Below, one piece after another: positions 1 through 5,070 of a stretch of 11,079 bases of DNA. The notes beneath the pieces were generated by a model. It saw only the letters and a program-made list of their open reading frames with translations. It made no database searches and had not been told where the DNA came from. The first letter of the stretch is position 1; each line of letters begins with the position of its first letter. The DNA is from JANOBJ01 sp031411575 (GTDB lineage: Bacteria; Pseudomonadota; Gammaproteobacteria; Burkholderiales; Burkholderiaceae_C), in the NCBI GenBank assembly GCA_031411575.1, contig JANOBJ010000304.1:1-11079 (forward strand), given 5' to 3'. Position numbers and translations under genes: made by a program.

Positions 1-51
1 GACGAAGCCGCCATGGCGAAGAACCGCCGCGCGGAGATCGTCTACCGATGA
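1..51 (+). CDS. pal: Pal, peptidoglycan-associated lipoprotein (3' end only)
   Basis: The window opens inside a reading frame whose last 16 residues are DEAAMAKNRRAEIVYR, followed by TGA at 49-51. An ending NRRAEIVYR-like is typical of the OmpA-like peptidoglycan-binding domain of Pal, the outer-membrane lipoprotein of the Tol-Pal complex that tethers the outer membrane to the cell wall during constriction. The next gene is cpoB, its usual neighbour, which supports the call. The start, lipobox and most of the domain lie to the left of the window. Confidence 0.85.
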   Translation, partial: DEAAMAKNRRAEIVYR

Positions 52-65
52 AAGGTGGTAACGCC

Positions 66-860
66 ATGTTGCTCGATACCTCGTCTCGGATCCGATCAGC
101 CGGCCGGTTGCGCAGGGTGTTGCTGGCATTGGCCTGCCTGGCAAGTCTCAACGCCAGCGCAGGGCTGTTTGACGACGACGAGGCGCGCAAGGCGATTCTG
201 GACTTGCGCCAGAAAATCGACGCCACCCGACAATCCGCCGATGCGCAGAACGGGCGTCTGGCCGAAGAGAACACCCAGTTGCGGCGCAGCCTGCTGGACT
301 TGCAGGCCCAGATCGAAACCCTGAAAGCCGAACTGGCGCGACTGCGTGGCCAGGACGAGCAGCTCACACGCGACGTCGCCGACGTGCAGCGGCGCCAGAA
401 AGACCTGGCCCAGGGGCTGGATGAGCGGTTCCGCAAGTTCGAGCCCGCCAAGGTGTCGCTGGATGGACGCGAGTTCTCGGCTGACCCGGCCGAAAAGCGC
501 GATTTCGAGGCGGCTCTGGCGATCTTCCGCAAGGGCGAGTTCGTCGCCGCGCAGACCGCACTCGTTGATTTCATGCGGCGTTACCCGCAGAGCGGCTACA
601 ACCCGTCGGCCCTGTTCTGGCTGGGCAATGCCCAGTACGCCACCCGCAACTACCAGGAAGCCATAACGAATTTCCGCAACCTGCTGGCGCAGGCGCCCGA
701 GCACCCGCGTGCGCCCGAGGCGCTGCTGTCCATCGCCAACTGCCAGATCGAGCTGAAAGACACGCGCGCCGCACGCCTGACGCTGGACAACCTGAGCAAG
801 ACTTATCCGCAGTCCGAAGCGGCCCAGGCCGGGAAAGAGCGTCTGGCGCGGCTCCGGTAA
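66..860 (+). CDS. cpoB: CpoB (YbgF), Tol-Pal associated cell division coordinator
   Basis: A periplasmic protein of 264 aa that links Tol-Pal function to peptidoglycan synthesis (family knowledge). I prefer ATG 66 because an AAAGGTGG ribosome site lies at 51-58, just upstream; an ATG at 48 overlapping the pal stop would add six residues (MKGGNA). Residues 1-32 form a Sec signal peptide: Arg-rich start, hydrophobic VLLALACLASL, and a cut after ASA. The mature protein begins GLFDDDEAR, the usual mature start of this family. Residues about 36-120 are a Gln/Leu/Glu-rich coiled coil, the trimerisation segment. Residues about 140-264 hold TPR-like helices, with FRKGEFVAAQ and FWLGNAQYATRNYQEAI as clear repeats. 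Length and order match the family. It is probably co-transcribed with pal, tightly spaced, with nothing broken. Confidence 0.93.
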   Translation: MLLDTSSRIRSAGRLRRVLLALACLASLNASAGLFDDDEARKAILDLRQKIDATRQSADAQNGRLAEENTQLRRSLLDLQAQIETLKAELARLRGQDEQLTRDVADVQRRQKDLAQGLDERFRKFEPAKVSLDGREFSADPAEKRDFEAALAIFRKGEFVAAQTALVDFMRRYPQSGYNPSALFWLGNAQYATRNYQEAITNFRNLLAQAPEHPRAPEALLSIANCQIELKDTRAARLTLDNLSKTYPQSEAAQAGKERLARLR

Positions 861-872
861 GCCCGCGGCCCG

Positions 873-878
873 TAAAAT
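873..878 (+). promoter_or_regulatory. Possible -10 box directly before the permease start
   Basis: TAAAAT ends six bases before the ATG at 885, so transcription from it would begin at about the A of the start codon and give a leaderless mRNA. No convincing -35 box is present at 17 bp, and read-through from cpoB is equally possible. The call is tentative. Confidence 0.3.
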
Positions 879-884
879 CGGGCG

Positions 885-2006
885 ATGCAAGCTTCTGATC
901 TTTCCGCGCTCACCGCCCAAGTGCTGTGGGCCGCTTTCATTCTTTCGGCTGTGTTTGGTGCGATTGCGCAACGCACGCACTTCTGCACCATGGGCGCGGT
1001 CAGCGACGTCGTCAACATGGGCGACTGGTCGCGCATGCGGCAGTGGGGCATGGCCATTGGGGTGGCCATCATCGGCTTCGCGGTGCTGGTCTTCACCGGC
1101 ACCTTGGACCCGGCCAAGACACTGTACGCATCGACCCGCTGGCTCTGGCTGTCAGCCGCTGTGGGGGGCAGCCTGTTTGGCTTTGGGATGGTGCTGGCCT
1201 CGGGCTGCGGCAGCAAGACGCTGGTGCGCATCGGCGGCGGCAGCCTCAAGTCGCTGGTGGTGTTTGTGGTGATGGGCGTCGCCGCGTTTGCCACGCTCAA
1301 GGGTGTGACGGCCGTGCTGCGGGTCTCCACAGTCGATCAGGTTACTATTAATATGATAGCAAACAATGACCTGGCGACGTTGACCTCAGGCCTATTTGGC
1401 ACTAAACCGGGGCTAATGGCGCTGATCTGGGGGTTGTTGATCGGTGGCGGTCTGCTGGCCTGGGCGCTGGCCGGGTTTTTGCGCAGTGATGATGTTTTCA
1501 ACAACCTGTTGGCGGGCCTGGGCATTGGCGGCGTGGTGGTGGCCATGTGGTGGGTGAGCGGCAGGCTCGGCTACGTACCAGAGCACCCCGAAACGCTGCA
1601 GGAAGCCTTCCTGGGCACGAGTTCGGGCCGCGCCGAGGCAATGAGCTTTGTCGCGCCGGTGGCCCACACGCTGGACTGGCTGATGTTCTTCAGCGACAAA
1701 AGCAAGGTGTTGACGTTTGGCGTGGTGTCGGTGGTGGGCGTGGTGACGGGTTCAGCCCTTTACGCGCTGGTCTCGCGGACTTTCCGCTGGGAAGGCTTTG
1801 GCGGCACCGAAGACGTGGCCAACCACCTGGCTGGCGCTACGCTCATGGGCGTGGGCGGCGTCACGGCCATGGGTTGCACGGTCGGCCAGGGCTTGAGTGG
1901 CATTTCCACCCTCAACCTGACCAGTTTTGTGGCTGTCGCGGCCATCGTTGCAGGCGCCGTTGCGGCCTTCAAGTACCAGATCTGGCGGCTGGAGCGCATG
2001 GCTTGA
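885..2006 (+). CDS. YeeE/YedE-family sulfur-compound permease (TsuA-like)
   Basis: A polytopic inner-membrane protein of 373 aa in the Sulf_transp family (YeeE/YedE, TsuA), whose studied members import thiosulfate or related sulfur compounds. Many hydrophobic helices run along the whole length. The family's three cysteine motifs are present: HFCTMGAVSD (C34), ASGCGSKTLVR (C108) and MGCTVGQGLSG (C331). The last two form the related half-repeats of the fold. This is the long single-chain version carrying both halves. The start ATG lies only 24 nt after cpoB and lacks a clear Shine-Dalgarno sequence. A loop at about residues 148-170 is encoded by an AT-rich patch (1341-1400) unlike the rest of the gene (see repeat). 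The stop overlaps the tcdA start, so the two are probably translated together. No sulfurtransferase or TusA-like partner is visible, so the exact substrate is unknown. Confidence 0.85.
   Translation: MQASDLSALTAQVLWAAFILSAVFGAIAQRTHFCTMGAVSDVVNMGDWSRMRQWGMAIGVAIIGFAVLVFTGTLDPAKTLYASTRWLWLSAAVGGSLFGFGMVLASGCGSKTLVRIGGGSLKSLVVFVVMGVAAFATLKGVTAVLRVSTVDQVTINMIANNDLATLTSGLFGTKPGLMALIWGLLIGGGLLAWALAGFLRSDDVFNNLLAGLGIGGVVVAMWWVSGRLGYVPEHPETLQEAFLGTSSGRAEAMSFVAPVAHTLDWLMFFSDKSKVLTFGVVSVVGVVTGSALYALVSRTFRWEGFGGTEDVANHLAGATLMGVGGVTAMGCTVGQGLSGISTLNLTSFVAVAAIVAGAVAAFKYQIWRLERMA
1356..1371 (+). repeat. Short AT-rich repeat, copy 1 (inside the permease gene)
   Basis: ATAGCAAACAATGACC occurs here and again, reverse-complemented, at 3994-4009. 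The 16 bases are identical. It sits in an AT-rich patch, with TACTATTAATATG just upstream, inside an otherwise GC-rich gene and stays in frame, encoding a loop (...INMIANND...). The flanks resemble small dispersed repeats I recall from Comamonadaceae genomes (CTATTAAT..GATAGC...GGCCTATTTGGC), and a GGCCTATTTGGC-like end is seen at 1389-1400. Confidence 0.5.
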
Positions 2007-2824
2007 GCGCCATTGTTGCTGACCTGGAGCGCCGTTTTGGCGGGTTGCAGCGCCTGTATGGCGTGGCGGGCGCACAGCGGATTCGGGGTGCGCACGTCGC
2101 GGTCGTCGGCGTGGGGGGCGTGGGGTCGTGGGCGGCCGAGGCGCTGGCCCGCAGCGGGGCGGGGCGGTTGACCCTGATCGATCTGGACCATGTGTCCGAA
2201 TCCAACATCAACCGCCAGGTGCACGCGCTGGACAGCACGCTGGGCCAGGCCAAGGTGCAGGCCATGCGCGAGCGGATTGCCCAGATCAACCCGACCTGCA
2301 CCGTGCACGGCATTGAGGAGTTTGTGGAGCCGGGCAACTGGCCCGCTGTGCTGCACACCGTGGCGGACGAGCCCGTGGACGCTGTCATCGACGCCTGCGA
2401 CCAGGTCAAGGCCAAGGTCGCGATGGCAGCCTGGGCGCGCGAAACCGGCGCGCTCTTCATCGCGGTGGGCGCAGCGGGCGGCAAGCGGCTTGCCCACTGT
2501 GTGGACATCGACGATCTCGCCAAAGTGACGCACGACCCGCTGCTGGCGCAGGTGCGCTACCAATTGCGCAAGGCGCACGGCGCGCCGCGCGAAGGGCGTC
2601 CGCTGGGTGTTTCGGCGGTGTTTAGCCGGGAGGCCGTGGCGCCGCCCGATCCGTCATGCACCATTGGCGGCGTGCCGGGTGACCCGGATGGCGTCGAAGT
2701 CGCAGACGGCAGCCTCAACTGTCACGGCTATGGATCGGTGGTCAGCGTGACCGCCACGTTTGGCCAGTGCGCGGCGGGCTGGGTGCTGGATGGATTGAGC
2801 CGCAAGCCGTTGAAAACGGCCTGA
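2003..2824 (+). CDS. tcdA: TcdA, tRNA threonylcarbamoyladenosine dehydratase
   Basis: A 273-aa E1/ThiF-fold enzyme (formerly YgdL/CsdL) that uses ATP to cyclise t6A at position 37 of ANN-decoding tRNAs to ct6A. The nucleotide-binding glycine loop GVGGVGSW is at residues 36-43, followed by LIDLD (57-61) and SNINRQ (66-71), the hallmark of the family. DACDQVKAKV, the GAAGG strand, DDLAKVTHDPL and the C-terminal VSVTATFG segment also match TcdA, and the length agrees with E. coli (about 268 aa). I chose TTG 2003 because it gives the usual start just before DLERRFGGLQRLYG, a GGAG lies at 1991-1994, and it overlaps the permease TGA by three bases. No ATG exists at this point in this frame. No linked csdA/csdE genes are visible. 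Confidence 0.92.
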   Translation: MSAIVADLERRFGGLQRLYGVAGAQRIRGAHVAVVGVGGVGSWAAEALARSGAGRLTLIDLDHVSESNINRQVHALDSTLGQAKVQAMRERIAQINPTCTVHGIEEFVEPGNWPAVLHTVADEPVDAVIDACDQVKAKVAMAAWARETGALFIAVGAAGGKRLAHCVDIDDLAKVTHDPLLAQVRYQLRKAHGAPREGRPLGVSAVFSREAVAPPDPSCTIGGVPGDPDGVEVADGSLNCHGYGSVVSVTATFGQCAAGWVLDGLSRKPLKTA

Positions 2825-2839
2825 AAACCACGCTATAAT
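2810..2839 (+). promoter_or_regulatory. Promoter of the tRNA-Lys gene
   Basis: TTGAAA at 2810-2815 and a perfect TATAAT at 2834-2839 are separated by 18 bp and lie about 86 bp before the tRNA. The -35 box is inside the last codons of tcdA and forms part of a 6-bp hairpin (2806-2820, GCCGTT/AACGGC). That hairpin has no T-run and is not a terminator. Confidence 0.75.
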
Positions 2840-2924
2840 CTGAGGCTTTGCTGCATGCAAAACCAGTAAAAATTGGGGCAAAAACCAGAAAGATGTGGGT
2901 CAGCGATGCCTCGCAATGCCTGAT

Positions 2925-3000
2925 GGGACGTTAGCTCAGTTGGTAGAGCAGCGGACTTTTAATCCGTTGGTCACAAGTTCGAATCTTGTACGTCCTACCA
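2925..3000 (+). tRNA. tRNA-Lys (anticodon UUU)
   Basis: A 76-nt cloverleaf can be folded by eye. The acceptor stem is GGGACGT (2925-2931) with ACGTCCT (2990-2996), including one G-U pair; A2997 is the discriminator and CCA at 2998-3000 is encoded. The D arm is GCTC/GAGC. The anticodon stem GCGGA/TCCGT encloses loop CTTTTAA, with anticodon TTT at 2958-2960. The T arm contains GTTCGAATC. The gene is transcribed alone from the promoter at 2810-2839 and ends at the hairpin that follows. Confidence 0.97.
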
Positions 3001-3006
3001 ATCCTC

Positions 3007-3040
3007 AAAAGGGCCTGATCGGTTGATCAGGCCCTTTTTT
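3007..3040 (+). terminator. Bidirectional rho-independent terminator
   Basis: GGGCCTGATC (3011-3020) and GATCAGGCCC (3025-3034) form a perfect 10-bp stem with a GGTT loop. It is flanked by AAAA on the left and TTTTTT on the right, which extends the stem to 14 bp. It ends the tRNA-Lys transcript. Read on the minus strand, it lies about 23 bp after the stop of the EcsC-like gene and has a run of four T, so it probably serves both directions. Confidence 0.92.
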
Positions 3041-3062
3041 CTTGGGGGCAGCCCGCAAATGG

Positions 3063-3572
3063 CTACAAGACAATGGTGGTCGGCTCGGGCGCCGGCAGCA
3101 GCGCCAGAGTGCGGGCCACACGCACGCAGTCTTTCAGGTGCTCTTCACCCAGAAAGCGTACCGCCGAGTAGCCCAGCAGCGCGGACACCGCCTGGCCCGC
3201 CAGCGGCACGTACTTGACGGCCTGTTTGGTGGTCATGCGCAGGCCTACGGTCTGGGCGGCCTTGATCACCAGGTCGCGCGTGATGAACTTGCCGATCAGC
3301 ACCGACCCGACCATGGCCACGGCTTTTTGCACCTGCGCCCGCTTGGCCGGGTCCAGCCGGTCCAATTGGGCCGGCGTCAGGCCAAACTCGGCGTTGATCT
3401 GCGGCAGCAGGCGCGAGAGCAGGGCGGCATCCACCACCCAGTCGAGGCCCGGAACCGGCACCGTGGCCGCCGCCGCGGCCACCAGCGCGCGGCGGTGCAG
3501 CAGCTGGCGGCTGCGCCGGACGGCGGCGCTCAGGGCAACGTCGCCTTCAGCCAGTTGCAGGGCGGTGGGCAT
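3063..3572 (-). CDS. EcsC/DUF697-like membrane-associated protein
   Basis: A protein of 169 aa with no assigned function. It has two amphipathic-hydrophobic regions. Around residues 29-56 is an Ala-rich helix followed by VPVPGLDWVVDAALL, which recalls the IPIPG-type entry of DUF697. Around residues 115-150, LRMTTKQAVKYVPLAGQAVSALLGYSA resembles the K-x-x-x-x-x-P-x-x-G-x-x-x-x-x-x-x-Y segment of EcsC-family proteins. There is no signal peptide and no visible catalytic motif. It starts 33 bp after the stop of the upstream GlsB-type gene on the same strand, so the two are probably one transcript. The ribosome site before its ATG is poor, which suggests coupling to the upstream gene. The gene is sound from sequence; the family name is a moderate guess. 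Confidence 0.75.
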   Translation of the reverse strand: MPTALQLAEGDVALSAAVRRSRQLLHRRALVAAAAATVPVPGLDWVVDAALLSRLLPQINAEFGLTPAQLDRLDPAKRAQVQKAVAMVGSVLIGKFITRDLVIKAAQTVGLRMTTKQAVKYVPLAGQAVSALLGYSAVRFLGEEHLKDCVRVARTLALLPAPEPTTIVL

Positions 3573-3605
3573 GGCGGGGCTTGGGCTTTCCGGCCGTTGG
3601 GGGCT

Positions 3606-3860
3606 TCAGGCCGACTTTTTCGTGATCATCCCGTAGATGAACAGCAGCACGATGGCGCCCACAACGGAAGCAATCCAACCGGCGGCATCGCCCTGCTTGT
3701 ACAGGCCCAGCGCGGCTCCGGCGTAGCTGGCCACAAACGAGCCTGCAATGCCGAGCACCGCCGTCATGATCCAGCCGAGCTTGTCATCGCCTGGCTTGAG
3801 CGCCCGGGCAATGAAACCGACGATCAAACCGACAACGATGGTTCCGATGATTGAGAACAT
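3606..3860 (-). CDS. GlsB/YeaQ/YmgE-family small membrane protein
   Basis: A protein of 84 aa, almost wholly made of three Gly/Ala-rich transmembrane helices: IIGTIVVGLIVGFIAR, then GWIMTAVLGIAGSFVASYAG, then GWIASVVGAIVLLFIYGMI. The R-A-L-K-P-G-D-D turn after helix 1 and G-W-I repeats are typical of the transglycosylase-associated (YeaQ/YmgE/GlsB) family, often stress-induced, exact role unknown. I use ATG 3860, which gives the usual MFSIIG start and has AGAGGA about eight bases upstream on the minus strand; a longer frame from 3896 would add 12 unlikely residues. The chain ends in KKSA. It is the first gene of a likely two-gene unit with the EcsC-like gene. I could not find a convincing promoter upstream. 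Confidence 0.88.
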   Translation of the reverse strand: MFSIIGTIVVGLIVGFIARALKPGDDKLGWIMTAVLGIAGSFVASYAGAALGLYKQGDAAGWIASVVGAIVLLFIYGMITKKSA

Positions 3861-3993
3861 GAGCTTTCCTCTGTAGGGGAGTGAATGACACCGCACTGTA
3901 CCGCTTGTTCCACATGCCGGTTTCCGGAATCGGTGCCGAAAGCCGCCCGGAGGGCATTTTTCAGGTCATTTTATGCTCTGGTCGGCGTTGGGT

Positions 3994-4009
3994 GGTCATT
4001 GTTTGCTAT
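3994..4009 (-). repeat. Short AT-rich repeat, copy 2 (intergenic)
   Basis: The reverse complement reads ATAGCAAACAATGACC, identical over 16 bases to 1356-1371. Upstream of it, in the same orientation, is TACAGTATTT, similar to the TACTATTAATATG before copy 1. This suggests that the two are diverged copies of one dispersed element rather than a chance match. Confidence 0.5.
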
Positions 4010-4260
4010 AAATACTGTAGCGTATCGTTTTGACTTGGGCGGCTGTGTCGCCATGCGGGCAGGTTCACTTCTGACCTCTGGTCCTGCGGTTTTCGAGCAT
4101 TTCGGCCCGACCAACGACCCCCAAAATCGAGCCAGTTTGCAACTTTCAGTTACACAATTCGGGTGATGTGTTACAGCCGTGAAACATCCAGAGGGGGTTG
4201 GATTTGTACCGGGACTGCCCGCCGTGGTGTTTGGAGCGGGTTTTGGGGGGTTTGTGACCG

Positions 4261-4331
4261 GTTTTCTTAATTATCTTTAAGTATTAAGATCGCTTAATTC
4301 AGGGATATCTTATTATTAAGAAAGTTTTAAG
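4261..4331. promoter_or_regulatory. AT-rich block with clustered TTAAG/CTTAA motifs
   Basis: Six TTAAG or CTTAA cores fall within about 66 bp, at 4266, 4276, 4284, 4293, 4316 and 4327. The central pair ATTAAG-ATCG-CTTAAT (4283-4298) is an inverted repeat with 6-bp arms. The base composition is far more AT-rich than anything else in the window. This could be a binding site for a regulator or a nucleoid protein of the H-NS/MvaT kind, placed upstream of the peroxidase locus. The role is inferred from sequence only. Confidence 0.4.
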
Positions 4332-4499
4332 CAGACTCGTTTCAAACACGAAACATGTCCGTATCATTTTGTAACTTTATCAACCACTGACGCGCCCAAC
4401 ATTGCGCCAAGTCATTGATAAATAACAAAAACACTTGTAACTCGCCAGACAGGCACGCGTCTTGAGAAAGACATTGCCTAAGACACACAGGGCGGGGCA

Positions 4500-4649
4500 A
4501 TGTTCACAACTCACTTCACCAAGCCGTTTGCCAAGGTTGCAACGGCGCCAAACCCGGCACATCGTGCTGCGCGAGGCCAACTTCCTGACCGCGCCAGCGT
4601 GGCCCCGGTTGCCGTTCAAACCCTGTTCACCGCTTTCGGCAAGCAGTGA
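4500..4649 (+). CDS. Possible small ORF of 49 aa (MFTTHFTKPF...)
   Basis: An ATG at 4500 opens a 49-codon frame ending at TGA 4647-4649. The product is basic (MFTTHFTKPFAKVATAPNPA at its start), with no signal, membrane segment or known motif. An AGGGCGGGG stretch at 4489-4497 could serve as a weak ribosome site. The stop lies within the GTGAGGG that is the ribosome site of the next small ORF, so translation could pass from one to the other. It is short and may be chance; I do not recognise it. Confidence 0.3.
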   Translation: MFTTHFTKPFAKVATAPNPAHRAARGQLPDRASVAPVAVQTLFTAFGKQ

Positions 4650-4658
4650 GGGAAACCC

Positions 4659-4898
4659 ATGCGGATTTTACCCACCTCGCGATTCACCAGCCGGCGTGTG
4701 CCGACCCTGCTGATCTACGTCGCCTGCCTGGCAGCCCCGCTGGTGCTGGCAGGACTGGCAGACCAGTACCTCCAGCCAGCGAAGGCTGCGGCGGCACCAG
4801 TCAGCGTCAAGTCCGCCGCGCCGTCACCAGCGGCAATGGCCACTGTGACCAGCCACACGGCAACCGCCAAGACATCAGTCCCATTTTCCGCAAAGTAG
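4659..4898 (+). CDS. Small single-pass membrane protein, unknown function
   Basis: A 79-aa frame preceded by GAGGG (4648-4652) six bases before the ATG. The N-terminus is basic (MRILPTSRFTSRR), followed by one clear hydrophobic helix at about residues 15-35 (TLLIYVACLAAPLVLAGL). A tail rich in Ala, Ser, Thr and Pro follows (YLQPAKAAAAPVSVKSAAPS...). The positive-inside rule places the tail in the periplasm; alternatively the helix is an uncleaved signal. It lies upstream of the peroxidase on the same strand, with about 170 bp between stop and peroxidase start, and may be part of its transcript. I do not recognise a family. Confidence 0.5.
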   Translation: MRILPTSRFTSRRVPTLLIYVACLAAPLVLAGLADQYLQPAKAAAAPVSVKSAAPSPAAMATVTSHTATAKTSVPFSAK

Positions 4899-4928
4899 AC
4901 AAAACCACGAAGCACAGGGAGGTAGCAA

Positions 4929-5009
4929 ATGAGCAACGTTCATCGAACCCACAGGAAGTCCGCGCCGCGCGCGTCCACGCCAGGGAGGGTTGCCAGCCGA
5001 AGTCCCTGA
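4929..5009 (+). CDS. Possible leader peptide ORF of 26 aa
   Basis: A tiny frame encoding 26 mostly basic residues (it begins MSNVHRTHRKSAPRASTPGR), ending at TGA 5007-5009. It is notable for its ribosome site: AGGGAGGT at 4916-4923, five bases before ATG, the best match in the window to the 16S anti-Shine-Dalgarno. The stop is inside a stem-loop (4981-5008). The peroxidase start is 61 bp further on. It could be a regulatory leader peptide or chance; no homology is claimed. Confidence 0.35.
   Translation: MSNVHRTHRKSAPRASTPGRVASRSP
4981..5008 (+). promoter_or_regulatory. Stem-loop at the end of the leader ORF
   Basis: CAGGGA (4981-4986) pairs with TCCCTG (5003-5008), with a small nested GGT/GCC pairing in the 16-nt loop. 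The same TCCCTG could instead pair with CAGGGA at 4915-4920, which overlaps the ribosome site of the 26-codon ORF. Two exclusive folds are therefore possible. No T-run follows, so it is not a plain terminator. Confidence 0.3.
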
Positions 5010-5070
5010 CAAAGCCCCACGCAACCCAATTTCCTGTCGATAAACCCATTCATTTTCTGGAGTAAGCATC

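Larger units (their letters stand above)
3861..4499. other. Long intergenic region without a convincing gene
   Basis: This stretch separates the minus-strand GlsB-type gene from the plus-strand peroxidase locus. I see no protein with recognisable features; the few frames present have unnatural composition and no ribosome sites. It holds the second copy of a 16-base repeat (3994-4009), a TTGTAACT direct repeat (4369-4376 and 4435-4442), a GTTTC-N6-GAAAC inverted repeat (4339-4354) and the AT-rich block listed separately. Promoters for both flanking units must lie here, but none matches well enough to name. Confidence 0.6.

Noticed and set aside
96..980. 294-codon minus-strand frame over cpoB
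   Set aside because: Shadow of cpoB, which has a signal peptide, coiled coil and TPR repeats in the plus frame.
1547..2002. Upstream extension of the tcdA frame
   Set aside because: It runs out of frame through the permease gene; family length and the GGAG site place the start at 2003.
2925..3060. tRNA-Lys as a possible integration site for the peroxidase region
   Set aside because: I found no second copy of the tRNA 3' end, no integrase, and two ordinary genes lie between the tRNA and the peroxidase locus.
3945..3961. GCCC-GGA-GGGC hairpin followed by TTTTT
   Set aside because: Only four base pairs, and no plus-strand gene upstream that it could terminate.
3885..4166. 93-codon plus-strand frame
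   Set aside because: No ribosome site, unnatural composition, no motif, and it overlaps the upstream region of the minus-strand GlsB-type gene.
4369..4383. FNR-like site TTGTA...ATCAA
   Set aside because: The spacer is five bases rather than four and the left half-site is imperfect, so it does not fit the FNR consensus.
4380..4619. 79-codon minus-strand frame, Cys/Arg-rich
   Set aside because: No ribosome site or recognisable feature; overlaps the AT-rich regulatory region and a small plus-strand ORF.
4646..5065. 139-codon plus-strand frame ending just before the peroxidase
   Set aside because: It overlaps the better 79-codon ORF in another frame, and its polar, irregular composition has no domain or membrane segment.
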